Origin: Bacillus sp. AFS037270 | Lineage (GTDB): Bacteria > Bacillota > Bacilli > Bacillales_B > DSM-18226 | Assembly: GCF_002585305.1 (NCBI RefSeq) | Contig: NZ_NUNF01000033.1 | Coordinates: forward strand, 20,119-84,118 | Direction of reading: 5' to 3' | DNA: 64,000 nucleotides | Shown here: positions 1 to 9,645 of the stretch, piece by piece | Layout: the number at the start of each line of letters is the position of its first letter | Numbering within the stretch: position 1 is the first letter of the stretch | The notes under the pieces: model-generated | What the model was told of the DNA's origin: nothing | Databases searched by the model: none | Seen by the model: only the letters and a program-made list of their open reading frames with translations | Position numbers and translations under genes: made by a program

Positions 1-13
1 GAGGCCCTCCTTT
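1..13 (-). promoter_or_regulatory. Ribosome binding site of the gene after narJ (probably narI)
   Basis: Read on the minus strand, the bases just after the narJ stop codon are AAGGAGGGCCTC, a strong Shine-Dalgarno sequence pointing out of the window. In Bacillus nar operons the next gene is narI, the cytochrome b gamma subunit, so this is inferred to be its ribosome binding site. The gene itself is not visible. Confidence 0.55.
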
Positions 14-616
14 TTAGCGATACATCAATGGATATGGCAGTTCATCTAAATCCGCTTGTTCCCGAAGTATTTCTAAAGCAGAAATTTCTTCTGTTCCAGG
101 CGTTTCAAAAACAAACATCATTAATAACTCAATCGCTTTCTTGTACGGATTTTCATCAGGAAGATTAGAAAGAATCCGATTGATCGCATAGGCTAGCCTT
201 CGGGATAACTTTTCGAATTGATCATCTTCCGGGGCAACCGCCACTAATTCTAACAACATGGGGATATAATCCGCCAATTCATTCCGAACGGTCTCAAATC
301 CCCCGTCTATAATCAGCTTTTGCAATTGAATCAGGGCCATCCCCCGATTTCTGCTGTCTCCTAACTCATGGGCTGTTAAGTAAAGGTTCGTTTTATCTTT
401 GTAATCAAAGGTATTCACATATAATTCTTGCAAATCCGTTAAAACCAGCTGATAAAGAGGATCGATTCTCTCTACTACTTCCTTTTGAATCTCTTCTGAA
501 TGAATCTGTTCATGAATAAAAGAGATAATCATCTCTCGTTCGTCATAAAAAGCTTCATCTGGATAATCCATAACACGTGACAGGATGACTAAAATTGCCT
601 TTTTTTCATTGGTCAA
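14..616 (-). CDS. narJ: Nitrate reductase Mo-cofactor assembly chaperone NarJ
   Basis: NarJ is a private chaperone. It binds apo-NarG and permits molybdenum cofactor insertion before the NarGH complex docks on NarI at the membrane. The 200-residue, helix-rich, cofactor-free protein has the family-like region around [18 protein letters not shown] (residues about 78-95) and the usual TorD/NarJ length. The start is TTG at 616. Its TTGA overlaps the narH stop by 4 nt, implying translational coupling, and no in-frame ATG is available nearby. It is the last complete gene of the narGHJ(I) operon in the window. Confidence 0.93.
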   Translation of the reverse strand: MTNEKKAILVILSRVMDYPDEAFYDEREMIISFIHEQIHSEEIQKEVVERIDPLYQLVLTDLQELYVNTFDYKDKTNLYLTAHELGDSRNRGMALIQLQKLIIDGGFETVRNELADYIPMLLELVAVAPEDDQFEKLSRRLAYAINRILSNLPDENPYKKAIELLMMFVFETPGTEEISALEILREQADLDELPYPLMYR

Positions 617-2115
617 GCATTTTCACTTCTTTCAAATGGGTAAGTGGTCATTCCTTCAGGCGGCGCTAAATCTTCGATGCTGCAAGCCCCTTGTTTGTAA
701 TGTAAATCATCATTCATTTCACGACGGCCAGTAGGAATGACAAAGCGTTCATTATACTTGGCCACCGCAAGCAGCCGAGCCATTTCTTCTAGTTCTTCGT
801 TTGTCGTACTTGCTTCATCCATCAATTTGGTTAATTTTTGCGCATCCACGCCGCCGACCGTTTTCGAACGCATATACACTCTCATCGCGGCCATTTTTAA
901 TAAGACCTTACGGATAACAGTCGTGTCATCTGCAGTTAATAGTGAGGCTAAATATTCCATTGGAATTCTCATTTGATCCACAGCTGGAATATAACCTTCC
1001 GCGCTTAATTCTTGTTCATTTGTAATGTGATTCATAATTGGACTAAGTGGTGGCACATACCATACCATTGGCAATGTCCTGTACTCGGGATGCAGTGGCA
1101 GTGCAATTTTCCACTTGATCGCCATTTTATAGACCGGTGATTCCTGCGCACTTTGGATCCAGCTGTAATTGATCCCTTGTTCTTGTGCTTTTTCAATCAC
1201 CTCTGGATCAAACGGATCGAGAAAAACAGACAGCTGTGATTCATATAAATCTTTTGGGTCTTCCACCGATGCCGCTGCTTTCACTTTATCTGCATCATAT
1301 AAAACAACCCCAATGTAGCGAATCCTGCCGACACATGTTTCCGAACAAATCGTAGGCAGTCCTGCTTCTGTGCGTGGATAACAGAAATTACATTTTTCCG
1401 CTTTATGGGTATTCCAATTATAGTAGACCTTATGATAGGGACAACCGTTTGTACAAAAGCGCCAGCCGCGGCAGGCATCTTGGTCCACCAACACGATTCC
1501 ATCTTCGTCACGCTTATATAAAGCACCTGATGGGCAAGATGCTACACAGGATGGATTTAAGCAATGCTCGCAAATCCTCGGTAAATACATCATAAACGTT
1601 TTTTCATATTCGGTTTTGATATGCTCTTGAAGCTTTCGAACATTCGGATCATTCGGAACCGATTCACTTCCACCCGCTAAATCATCATCCCAATTCGGTC
1701 CCCATTCAGGTTTGTCGATATAGTTCCCAGTTATCATGGACCGTGGACGTGCAACAGGGATACTCTCCCCTTTGTCGCGCTTATGCAGATGCTGAAAATC
1801 ATACGTCCACGGTTCATAAAATTCGTTCAAATCCGCCATGTTTGGATTGTAGAAAATATTCGCCAGCTTGGAAAGAGGTCCACCCGCTCTTAAATGTAAT
1901 TTCCCATTTCGGAGAACCCAGCCGCCTTTATAGCGATCAGTGTTCTCCCATTCTCTTGGGTAGCCTACCCCAGGTCTGGTTTCGACATTATTGAACCATA
2001 CATATTCCGTTCCCGGCCGGTTCGTCCAAACATTTTTACATGTGACAGAGCAAGTGTGACAGCCAATACACTTATCAAGATGCATGACCATGGCCACTTG
2101 TGCCTTAATCCTCAA
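613..2115 (-). CDS. narH: Respiratory nitrate reductase beta subunit (Fe-S electron transfer)
   Basis: NarH relays electrons from the NarI hemes to NarG through one [3Fe-4S] and three [4Fe-4S] clusters on the cytoplasmic membrane face. All four cysteine groups are visible: [11 protein letters not shown] near residue 17, [14 protein letters not shown] near 182, [12 protein letters not shown] near 215 (the Trp in the second position marks the 3Fe-4S site), and CNFC plus CSETC near 242-262. Length (500 aa) matches Bacillus NarH. The start is TTG at 2115, 11 nt inside the end of narG; the resulting [16 protein letters not shown] start fits the family. It is co-transcribed with narG and narJ. Confidence 0.97.
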   Translation of the reverse strand: MRIKAQVAMVMHLDKCIGCHTCSVTCKNVWTNRPGTEYVWFNNVETRPGVGYPREWENTDRYKGGWVLRNGKLHLRAGGPLSKLANIFYNPNMADLNEFYEPWTYDFQHLHKRDKGESIPVARPRSMITGNYIDKPEWGPNWDDDLAGGSESVPNDPNVRKLQEHIKTEYEKTFMMYLPRICEHCLNPSCVASCPSGALYKRDEDGIVLVDQDACRGWRFCTNGCPYHKVYYNWNTHKAEKCNFCYPRTEAGLPTICSETCVGRIRYIGVVLYDADKVKAAASVEDPKDLYESQLSVFLDPFDPEVIEKAQEQGINYSWIQSAQESPVYKMAIKWKIALPLHPEYRTLPMVWYVPPLSPIMNHITNEQELSAEGYIPAVDQMRIPMEYLASLLTADDTTVIRKVLLKMAAMRVYMRSKTVGGVDAQKLTKLMDEASTTNEELEEMARLLAVAKYNERFVIPTGRREMNDDLHYKQGACSIEDLAPPEGMTTYPFERSENA

Positions 2116-5100
2116 GCCAATCGACCTCCTTTAACGGCCGGATAATCGTCATCGTATCCCTTTGACTTCCTGTTGGGCCATAATAATTAAATCCATAGCT
2201 TAATTGCGAATATCCGCCAATCATATGGGTCGCTTTTGGATAAATTCTGGTGACACTATTATGCGTTCCGCCACGAACTTTGTTGATCGTATTTCCTGGA
2301 ACGCCCATATGGCGGTCTTGGGCATGGTACATATAAACGGCCCCTCTTGGCATACGGTATGTTAAGACAGCTCTTGCGACGACCACTCCGTTTCGGTTAT
2401 ACATTTCAATCCAATCATTGTCCTTAATGCCGATAGAAGCGCCATCTTCTTCATTCATCCAAACCACTTGCCAGCCGCGGAACAACTGAGCCATATTATT
2501 GGTGTCGGTAAACATGGTATGGATCCCCCATTTTTGGTGAGGAGTCATATACCTAAGCGTAATTGATTTTCCTTGTGTTTCGACTTCTTTTTCTCCTTTG
2601 ACAAACGCCCCTTTTGTAATCGGAGGAATGTATAATGGGAGACCTTCCCCAAAATCCAAAATGACTTCATGGTCAAGATAAAAGCTTTGCCTTCCTGTTA
2701 ACGTATGCCATGGGATATTAAATTCTTTATTAACCGTAAAAGGAGAGTAACGGCGATTATCGTTCTCCATTCCACTCCAAACTGGAGTAGAGATTGCCGG
2801 TCTCGGTTGGATGGTTAAGGCATCTAAGGTATAATCCTCTTCCTCGCGCCCTTCAGACACATGCGAAAGCTTTTTGCCGGTCTTTTCCTCCATCGATTTC
2901 CAGCCTTCCACCGCTCTTTTTCCATTGGTGGCCCCCGACATTAACAGAATCGCATTAATCGCTTTTTTATCAGAGTAAAGGTCAGGGTACCCTTTTCCTA
3001 TGCCCACGTGTTTAGACGGGCCAAGTCGATCAAGTAATTCTTTGTAGACCTTGTCACCAGGGATTTTTACCCCTTTTGTTCCATAGCCGTTCTTTATATT
3101 CGGTCCAACGGTAATCCACATGTCGTAGACATTGGGATAATCCCGTTTGACGAAATTAAAGTTTGGCAGCGTTTTTCCAGGGATCGCTTCTACCTCACCC
3201 TTACGCCAATCTTTCACTTTACCAAATGGCTGCGCAATTTCATTGATCGTGTCATGTGCAAGTGGCGATAACACAAGGTCTTCTTGTGCTGGAAGATGAT
3301 TTTTGGCGAGTTCCGAAAAACTTTTGGCAATTTCCCTGAAAGCATCCCAGTCACTTCTCGTCTCCCAAGGAGGAGAAATTGCTGCATTGAATGGGTGGAC
3401 AAATGGATGTAGATCTGTACTACTAATATCGTACTTTTCATACCAAGTGGCAGCTGGCAAAATGATATCGGAGAAAAGACCTGAACTGGTCATCCTGAAA
3501 TCCATGCTGACAAACAGATCCGTTTTTCCTTCAGGCGGTTTTTCTGAAAGATTAACGTGTTCCGGCTGCCAAGAATTCGTGGGATCGCCTAACACAGAAT
3601 CCTGTGAGCCTATTAAATGTTTGACAAAATACTCATGTCCTTTTCCGCTATCCCCCAAAAGATTCGAGCGCCAATTGAAAAAGACGCGCGGGAAGTTGCG
3701 AGGATCATTGGGATTTTCAATCGCAAAATCGAGCTTACCTTCGACAAGTTGTTTGGTAATATCTTTGATGACGGCATGATCATCTTTATGCCGAGTGCGT
3801 GCCTCTTTCACTATATCTAAAGAATTTTGCGATAGCTGAGGGAAGCTTGGCAGCCACCCCAATCGGGCAGAAAGAGCATTGAAATCGGCCGGATGCATAT
3901 TGGAGTATTGACTGCCCCATTCGGTTTCTTCTTCCCTTTTTTCATATTCATAACGGAATTGTTCCGTTGCAAAATAAAAGAACGAAGTACCGTTCATAAA
4001 TCTTGGGGATTTTACCCAATCATTGGCAAAGGCAATTTGAGAAAAGCCCTCTAAAGGACGAACCTTTTCCTGACCAACATAATGAGCCCAGCCGCCGCCA
4101 TTGACTCCTTGGGAACCCGTTAATAAAACCAGATTTAAAATAGAACGGTAAATTTGATCGCTATGGAACCAGTGATTCGTTCCGCCGCCCATCGCAATCA
4201 TTGATTTCCCTTTGGTAAGGGCTGCATTTTCGGCAAATTCTCTAGCCACTTGAATCACATGTGCTCTATTCACCCCTGTAATACTCTCTTGCCATGCTGG
4301 TGTATAAGGGCTTTTATCGTCATTATAGTCTGTTGGGTAATCGCCTTTTAGACCTCTGCTAATCCCAGTATGGGCGAGCATTAGATCATAGACAGTGGTA
4401 ATGATTAATTCATTACCGGATTTGTCTTTTATTTTTTTAATCGGGACTTCCCGTTTAATTAATCCGCCATCTTTTTCACCAAAGTACGGAAACTCGACCA
4501 TGGCGTTGTCATCTGAATCATCTAAAAAACTCATTCGAGGATTAATTTGATATAAATCAAGATTCCACTCTTTTCCATTATCCCAACGAAAACCCTCGCT
4601 GCCGTTCGGGATCGCAAAGTCATCGGTCGTTTCGTCCCACACAACCGTTTTCCATTCACCTAGTTCTGTCTGGTCGGAAAGGTCTGAGGCACGCAAGAAA
4701 CGGTCTGAACGATAGTTTTCATTCTTTTTGCTTAATGTGATGATACATGGCAGATCCGTATATTGCTTGGCATACTCCACGAAATAGGGTGTTTCTTTAT
4801 CCACATAGAATTCTTTTAAAATGACATGGGTCATCGCCATCGCCAAAGCTCCGTCTGTCCCTGCTTTAGCCGGAAGCCACAGGTCGGCAAACTTTTCATA
4901 CTCGGCGTAATCCGGACTGACGCCGACTACTTTTGTTCCATTGTATCTAGACTCCACCATAAAATGAGCATCAGGTGTTCTAGTTTGCGGAATGTTGGTC
5001 CCCCAAATAATAAAATATTTTGTGTTATACCAATCTGCACTTTCCGGCACATCCGTTTGGTCGCCCCATACCTGCGGGGAAGCCGGCGGCAAGTCCGCAT

Positions 5101-5770
5101 ACCAATCGTAAAAACTTAAAATCGTTCCACCGATTAGAGATAAAAACCTCGTTCCGCCAGAATAGCTCACCATCGACATCGCTGGGATAGGACTAAAACC
5201 CACTACCCGGTCAGGACCATATTTTTTAATGGTATAAATACTTGCTGCCGCAATCATTTCACATATATCTTTCCAGGTTCCACGGACAAAGCCACCTTTA
5301 CCGCGTGCTTTCACGTATCGTTCCCGTTTTTCCGGATTCGTCACGATATTTTCCCAGGCTTGGACAGGATTATCCGCTTTGATAAGTTCCTCTTTCCATA
5401 ACGCATAAAGGTCTCCGCGAACATAGGGATATTTCACCCGAGTAGGGCTGTAGGTATACCAGGAAAAACTGGCCCCACGAGGACAGCCTCTTGGCTCGTA
5501 TTCTGGAAAGTCATCCCCTGTAGAAGGATAGTCGGTCTGCTGCGTTTCCCACGTGATGATGCCATCTTTCACATGAATCTTCCAGCTGCAAGAACCCGTG
5601 CAATTCACTCCATGTGTGGAACGGACGACTTTATCGTGTCCCCATCTGTTTCGATAGCTCGATTCCCAATCACGCGGGCGAGGACTTTCTTCTGTACAGC
5701 CTTCATTTATGCGCTCTCCTCGGATGAGATGTTTGAGGGAATGCAGCAAATTATTTTTATTCTGTTCCAT
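2105..5770 (-). CDS. narG: Respiratory nitrate reductase alpha subunit (Mo-bisMGD catalytic)
   Basis: NarG reduces nitrate to nitrite on the cytoplasmic side using a Mo-bis(molybdopterin guanine dinucleotide) cofactor and an N-terminal FS0 cluster. The family N terminus is intact: H53, C57 and C61 in HGVNCTGSCSW, followed by the RGCPRGASFSW segment. These form the unusual His/Cys FS0 ligation of NarG. The 1221-residue length is normal. Start ATG at 5770. The gene overlaps the preceding small gene by 14 nt and narH by 11 nt, so narG is translationally coupled inside a longer operon that begins upstream with a hemerythrin-like gene. Confidence 0.98.
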   Translation of the reverse strand: MEQNKNNLLHSLKHLIRGERINEGCTEESPRPRDWESSYRNRWGHDKVVRSTHGVNCTGSCSWKIHVKDGIITWETQQTDYPSTGDDFPEYEPRGCPRGASFSWYTYSPTRVKYPYVRGDLYALWKEELIKADNPVQAWENIVTNPEKRERYVKARGKGGFVRGTWKDICEMIAAASIYTIKKYGPDRVVGFSPIPAMSMVSYSGGTRFLSLIGGTILSFYDWYADLPPASPQVWGDQTDVPESADWYNTKYFIIWGTNIPQTRTPDAHFMVESRYNGTKVVGVSPDYAEYEKFADLWLPAKAGTDGALAMAMTHVILKEFYVDKETPYFVEYAKQYTDLPCIITLSKKNENYRSDRFLRASDLSDQTELGEWKTVVWDETTDDFAIPNGSEGFRWDNGKEWNLDLYQINPRMSFLDDSDDNAMVEFPYFGEKDGGLIKREVPIKKIKDKSGNELIITTVYDLMLAHTGISRGLKGDYPTDYNDDKSPYTPAWQESITGVNRAHVIQVAREFAENAALTKGKSMIAMGGGTNHWFHSDQIYRSILNLVLLTGSQGVNGGGWAHYVGQEKVRPLEGFSQIAFANDWVKSPRFMNGTSFFYFATEQFRYEYEKREEETEWGSQYSNMHPADFNALSARLGWLPSFPQLSQNSLDIVKEARTRHKDDHAVIKDITKQLVEGKLDFAIENPNDPRNFPRVFFNWRSNLLGDSGKGHEYFVKHLIGSQDSVLGDPTNSWQPEHVNLSEKPPEGKTDLFVSMDFRMTSSGLFSDIILPAATWYEKYDISSTDLHPFVHPFNAAISPPWETRSDWDAFREIAKSFSELAKNHLPAQEDLVLSPLAHDTINEIAQPFGKVKDWRKGEVEAIPGKTLPNFNFVKRDYPNVYDMWITVGPNIKNGYGTKGVKIPGDKVYKELLDRLGPSKHVGIGKGYPDLYSDKKAINAILLMSGATNGKRAVEGWKSMEEKTGKKLSHVSEGREEEDYTLDALTIQPRPAISTPVWSGMENDNRRYSPFTVNKEFNIPWHTLTGRQSFYLDHEVILDFGEGLPLYIPPITKGAFVKGEKEVETQGKSITLRYMTPHQKWGIHTMFTDTNNMAQLFRGWQVVWMNEEDGASIGIKDNDWIEMYNRNGVVVARAVLTYRMPRGAVYMYHAQDRHMGVPGNTINKVRGGTHNSVTRIYPKATHMIGGYSQLSYGFNYYGPTGSQRDTMTIIRPLKEVDWLED

Positions 5771-6047
5771 TCAATTCATCTCTGCCTTTCATTAAATCTC
5801 TTAACGGGTTAAAATTTTCTCCCACTAAGCGATATGAGTTTCTACCAGAATGAAAGTCTTCCAAAAAAACAGGCCAATTGGCGGCATTTGCTGCTGATAA
5901 GATCAGGCGTTGCAACAAATTCATATCATTTATGGAATAAATATCTTCGATCATTTCACCAGGAATCGATCCAAATCTCATCCGAAGTAAAGCGATTAAA
6001 TCTTCTCGATCATCGACGAGTAGTGCATCTGATTCAAATGAGAACAA
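5757..6047 (-). CDS. Small nar-linked protein, DUF4351-like
   Basis: This 96-residue protein starts at TTG 6047 behind AAGGAG and ends inside narG. Its middle (residues 22-55, with RFGSIPGEMIEDIYSI and LLQRLILSAANAANW) resembles the DUF4351 pattern, where a short helical domain has an RFG...L...I.....L..L. segment. That assignment is from memory and tentative. There is no signal peptide, membrane segment or metal motif. The 14-nt overlap with narG and position after the hemerythrin and 6063 genes argue that it is expressed with nitrate reductase, perhaps in assembly or sensing. That role is inference. Confidence 0.7.
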   Translation of the reverse strand: MFSFESDALLVDDREDLIALLRMRFGSIPGEMIEDIYSINDMNLLQRLILSAANAANWPVFLEDFHSGRNSYRLVGENFNPLRDLMKGRDELNGTE

Positions 6048-6062
6048 ACTCTTTCAGCTCCT

Positions 6063-6359
6063 TTATTGCTTCATCATTTTAAAGTAATCTGTAATGAGGA
6101 AGGATTTACATGTTTCTGCCGCTTCTTGAAAAAAGTGAGTCACGTCTTCACCAGGATGTTTTACCTGTTCACCAGTGAAATGTTTTGTTGAGACTTGCGA
6201 AAAATCAGCCGCAAACCTTATTGAGACATCATAGCCATCATCTTCTTTAATCGCCGTTGCGTGAACATCATACGGGTGAATATGATAGGCTGCAAAAATG
6301 TCTGCCATTCTGTCATATAGGGCTGGCACAGCATAACGTAATAGTCTTTCTTCAAGCAA
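6063..6359 (-). CDS. Uncharacterised nar-operon protein
   Basis: About 98 residues, not recognised. The open frame can begin at GTG 6368, but the sequence AAGGTG AAGATA TTG places a good ribosome binding site 6 nt before TTG 6359, so that start is preferred. The protein is soluble and mixed alpha/beta in appearance. It has several histidines (AAYHIHPYDVHA near residue 25), a C-terminal helix with a single Cys (AETCKSFLI), and no CxxC or HHE motif. It overlaps the upstream hemerythrin gene and lies 15 nt before the DUF4351-like gene, so it is part of the nar transcript. The function is unknown. Confidence 0.7.
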   Translation of the reverse strand: MLEERLLRYAVPALYDRMADIFAAYHIHPYDVHATAIKEDDGYDVSIRFAADFSQVSTKHFTGEQVKHPGEDVTHFFQEAAETCKSFLITDYFKMMKQ

Positions 6360-6822
6360 TATCTTCACCTTTTTCCATTATTTCCATTGTATAGCTTTCG
6401 TTATGTGACAGGAGGTTATTCATTTCATCTTCATTATGGATAGAGTCAACAATAATTAAGGAATCTAGTAAGGAGACCATTCTTTCATCAATCTGATCGT
6501 TTATCAGCAGATTCTTCATTTGTTCTACCATTTTCCGCATAAGGTCATGATCACGAGTGAGCTGGAGGACAGTGGGATGTAAAGAGGGATGCTCCTCAAC
6601 CATTTCCTTATATAATCCTTCTTCTTCCGAATTTGCATGTTGTAAGGTTCTAGATTCCCAATGTTCAATCACTACCTCTGCTACTTTTAGGGCTTTCTCT
6701 CTTTGGTCTTCTCTTAGGCATTTTTGCAATAACATCCGTAATTCTATCGCTTCATTTAACGCTGATTCATGTATGGCTGTATGGGCATCCTGCTTTCGTA
6801 AACTCGGTCCTGACAAGTTCAA
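6352..6822 (-). CDS. Hemerythrin (HHE) domain protein, first gene of nar operon
   Basis: A 156-residue four-helix hemerythrin-like protein. Candidate di-iron ligands are spaced as in HHE domains: H18, H54, H62, E66 (HANSEEEG), H92 and the H129-x3-E133 motif in IHNEDEM. Such domains bind O2 or NO at a non-heme di-iron site or take part in Fe-S repair. TTG start at 6822 behind AAAGGATGA. It heads the small-gene/narGHJ run and lies 99 nt from the end of narK. NO handling or Fe-S protection during nitrate respiration is a reasonable inference from the context, not shown by sequence. The four-helix core is complete and untruncated. Confidence 0.88.
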   Translation of the reverse strand: MNLSGPSLRKQDAHTAIHESALNEAIELRMLLQKCLREDQREKALKVAEVVIEHWESRTLQHANSEEEGLYKEMVEEHPSLHPTVLQLTRDHDLMRKMVEQMKNLLINDQIDERMVSLLDSLIIVDSIHNEDEMNNLLSHNESYTMEIMEKGEDIA

Positions 6823-6898
6823 TCATCCTTTCTATTCAAGTCTTATTTATTACTAGTAAGTTTTTCCACCCAGTCCCCACTATACTCTCAGAAATGGG

Positions 6899-6933
6899 AA
6901 AAAGAACTGAAGTTTTTCCCTCAGCTCTTTTTC
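6899..6933 (-). terminator. Probable terminator of narK
   Basis: Imperfect stem AAAGAGCTGA / TCAGTTCTTT with a 10-nt loop, followed by a T run on the minus strand. It overlaps the last codons of narK and separates narK from the hemerythrin-nar operon. Confidence 0.5.
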
Positions 6934-8420
6934 TCACTAATATCGCTAAATAAACCAATATAATATTTTACTTCCCCAGCGTCATTTTTCACTTCACTAA
7001 TGGTCAGCCATTCTAAATAGATTTCGCCATTTTTTCGCTTATTCCAAATTTCCCCCTGCCAATAACCTTGGTTATGGATGGAACCCCACATTTTTTGATA
7101 AAAATTCTGATCATGTTTCCCGGATTGTAATAGACTGGGGTTCTTTCCTACCGCTTCTTCTGTTTGGTAGCCTGTAACCCTGGTGAAAGCATGGTTTACT
7201 TTCTCAATAACTCCATTTGTGTTTGTTACCATCATACTTTGACCGACGTTCTCTAAAATCTTGGTTTCCATGTTTAATTTTTCAAGATAATACATCCATA
7301 CCACAATCACAAAGCTTGCCAGTGAAAACATCGCAAGTGACATAAATCCAATCGCATATTGACCAGTAATACCAAATACCATCGAAAGAACGAGCGGCGG
7401 AAAGAATCCGCCTAATCCGCCTATTGCCGAAACAATTCCGTTTGCAATCCCAGCCTGTTCTGAAAAATAATACGGAACGAGCTTAAAGATGGTTCCATTT
7501 CCAATCCCTGCACAAACGGCAACAGCCAGACAGCCAATTGTATAGAGGGTTATGGTTGGGGAAAAAGAAAGCAGAACTCCTGATACGGTTAATCCTGCAA
7601 ATACGATAAATAAAATTTCAAAGGGGTTATATTTATCACCTAACCACCCGCCGATGGGGCGAAGAATGGTGGCTAATGTAATAAAACCTGCCGTTCTCAG
7701 CCCGGCATCAACCGTTGTTAATTTAAAATTGGTTACTAAGAAATTAGGAAGATACACCGTAAAGGCAACAAATGAACCAAATGTAATAAAATAGAACAAG
7801 CTTAAAAACCAAAGTTTTTCATTTTTGTAGACACTTTTGATTTGCCCTGTAAGGGGTTTATGAACCCTTTGTTCTTTCCGATCACCAAACAAAAAGTTTA
7901 ATATGGCAAACAAAATAATAGGTACCAAAAATAATCGAATCGTATTTTGCCAGCCCAAAGCATTCGCAAGTACCGGTGCACTAAAGGAAGTAATTGCTGT
8001 GCCAATATTACCTGCACCATAAATACCATTAACAAACCCATGCCGTTCCTTTGGATAATATTTTGGCAGTGACGTAACACCGATCGAAAAGACCGCGCCA
8101 CCCATTCCTAGAACTAAGCCACCGATAATTAAATCGAAAAATGAATCTGCCATGCTTAAATAGAAGACGGGAAAAATTAAAATGAGAAAGCTAATAAAAA
8201 ACAAGCTTCTCGCACCAAACCTGTTAGTCCAATACCCCAAAAATATTCGTAAAATTGAGCCTAATATTACTGGTATGGCTGTTACTAAGGCGACTTGGTT
8301 AGCAGTGAGCGGTATATCCAATTTAATTTTTGCCATCAGGGATGAAATAATAACCCAGCACATAAACCCAACCACAAGGCTTAACGTTTGAAGAGTTAAT
8401 TGCCATTTTTGCGATTGCAT
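6921..8420 (-). CDS. narK: NarK-type nitrate/nitrite transporter with C-terminal PAS domain
   Basis: Residues 1-383 are a 12-helix MFS transporter with both nitrate signatures, GAGNIGTAI near residue 136 and GIGNGTIFKLVP near 311, and the two conserved arginines in LRIFLG and LRPIGG. It moves nitrate in and/or nitrite out across the cytoplasmic membrane. Residues 384-499 are an extra PAS domain (MVTNTNGVIEKVN, VTGYQTEEAVGKNP, GYWQGEIWNKRKNGE) ending in FSDISEKK, the usual PAS-to-linker boundary, but no output domain follows. NarK proteins are normally about 390-470 aa without PAS. ATG 8420 is preceded by AAAGGAGG. The PAS could sense redox or ligand and gate transport; that is inference. Confidence 0.93.
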   Translation of the reverse strand: MQSQKWQLTLQTLSLVVGFMCWVIISSLMAKIKLDIPLTANQVALVTAIPVILGSILRIFLGYWTNRFGARSLFFISFLILIFPVFYLSMADSFFDLIIGGLVLGMGGAVFSIGVTSLPKYYPKERHGFVNGIYGAGNIGTAITSFSAPVLANALGWQNTIRLFLVPIILFAILNFLFGDRKEQRVHKPLTGQIKSVYKNEKLWFLSLFYFITFGSFVAFTVYLPNFLVTNFKLTTVDAGLRTAGFITLATILRPIGGWLGDKYNPFEILFIVFAGLTVSGVLLSFSPTITLYTIGCLAVAVCAGIGNGTIFKLVPYYFSEQAGIANGIVSAIGGLGGFFPPLVLSMVFGITGQYAIGFMSLAMFSLASFVIVVWMYYLEKLNMETKILENVGQSMMVTNTNGVIEKVNHAFTRVTGYQTEEAVGKNPSLLQSGKHDQNFYQKMWGSIHNQGYWQGEIWNKRKNGEIYLEWLTISEVKNDAGEVKYYIGLFSDISEKKS

Positions 8421-8777
8421 TTATCATTTTCCTCCTTTCGAAATTTGTACCAATTGAGCCATTTCCCCAGGTAATTTTACATAATATGGATTATCTAAAC
8501 TTAGTTTATACTAAATTTATTTTTAAATCTCGGTCAAATCAACCGTATTTTGTTAAACTTATGTGTCATTTCAAGAGAAAAGTTTTTAAAAATTTCTATT
8601 GTTTTAGATATGAATTTTGATATTTTCATTTAGAACACAACAATTCATACGTGAACAAAAATATCTTTAAACATATTAAAACAAACACACCCAAAACCAA
8701 CGCAAGAGATTTTTATCATCATACACTCAAACAGTCAATTTAAAACCTTGATTATTAAGCCGGTCTTTTCAACCATT
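8421..8777. other. AT-rich intergenic region upstream of narK
   Basis: About 360 bases between narK and the fdhD terminator. It contains the narK ribosome binding site (AAAGGAGG near 8428-8437) and presumably the narK promoter. A clean palindromic Fnr box (TGTGA-N6-TCACA) was not found. No open frame or repeat is convincing. Confidence 0.5.
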
Positions 8778-8815
8778 AAAAAAGTGCCGCTTCAATCCTG
8801 AAACGGCACTTTTTT
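8778..8815 (-). terminator. Rho-independent terminator after fdhD
   Basis: Perfect 12-bp stem AAAAAAGTGCCG / CGGCACTTTTTT around a 14-nt loop, directly after the fdhD stop. It is U-rich in either direction and closes the formate dehydrogenase operon. Confidence 0.9.
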
Positions 8816-8822
8816 ATATATG

Positions 8823-9629
8823 TCATACAACACTCGGAACCTCTATCCGATCGGGTATTGTATAAATGTTTAATGAATGATTGCGGAGAAAGCCAACGGT
8901 TGTGATATTAAGCTCTTCTGCCAGCCTGAGGGCCAATTCAGTCGGAGCTGATTTTGACAGAACAATACCACATCCAATTTTGGCTACTTTTAATAATACC
9001 TCTGAGGAAATACGGCCACTAAACACCATAATTTTGTCCGAAAGAGATATTGAATGCTGCAAGCAATGACCATAAATTTTATCCAGGGCATTATGTCGTC
9101 CTATGTCTGTACGGTCTATGATGATACCGTTATAATCACAAAGGGCTGCATTGTGTACTCCACCTGTATCCTGAAAGATAACCGACGACTCCTGCATTAG
9201 TCTCATCAAATGAAAACATTGGTCAATAGTAACCGTCACATCTACGTCTTCAAGTGGTTTAACTGTTCTAGCATCATTATAAAAATAAAAGCTTTGCCGG
9301 CTTTTACCACAGCAAGATGTTACATATCGTTTCGAGTGAAACATCTCGTTGAGTTTGTTTACTTTATACGTATTCACAATCGCACGGCCTGTTGCTTCGA
9401 TAATCGTAAGTTCTTTAATTTCTTTATAACTGCTAATGATCCCTTCTGACGCTAAAAAACCCACTACTAGTTCTTCGATATGCTCAGGGCTGCAAACAAG
9501 TGTAGCGAACTCTTGTTCATTGAGAACAATCGTTATTGGATATTCAGTTACAATGGTATCCGTTACTTTGTGTATGGCGCCTTTCTCATACCTCCATACA
9601 TAGCTTTCCATTTTCATTGGCTGGTCCAT
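8823..9629 (-). CDS. fdhD: Formate dehydrogenase accessory sulfurtransferase FdhD
   Basis: FdhD transfers sulfur from cysteine desulfurase to the Mo-bisMGD cofactor, which formate dehydrogenase needs for activity. The 268-residue protein has the family landmarks TSCCGKSRQSF (residues about 103-113; cysteine region), FQDTGGVHNAALC, DRTDIGRHNALDKI and SGRISSEVLLKVA. The cysteines here are adjacent (CC) rather than the CxxC of E. coli FdhD. ATG 9629 follows AGGAGTG. It is the last gene of the FNT/formate dehydrogenase operon, which fits its client enzyme encoded upstream. Confidence 0.96.
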   Translation of the reverse strand: MDQPMKMESYVWRYEKGAIHKVTDTIVTEYPITIVLNEQEFATLVCSPEHIEELVVGFLASEGIISSYKEIKELTIIEATGRAIVNTYKVNKLNEMFHSKRYVTSCCGKSRQSFYFYNDARTVKPLEDVDVTVTIDQCFHLMRLMQESSVIFQDTGGVHNAALCDYNGIIIDRTDIGRHNALDKIYGHCLQHSISLSDKIMVFSGRISSEVLLKVAKIGCGIVLSKSAPTELALRLAEELNITTVGFLRNHSLNIYTIPDRIEVPSVV

Positions 9630-9645
9630 ACTTATTCACTCCTAG

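Noticed and set aside
8421..8777. Fnr box upstream of narK
   Set aside because: TGTGTCATTTCA and similar near matches were seen, but no TGTGA-N6-TCACA palindrome; not reported as a site.
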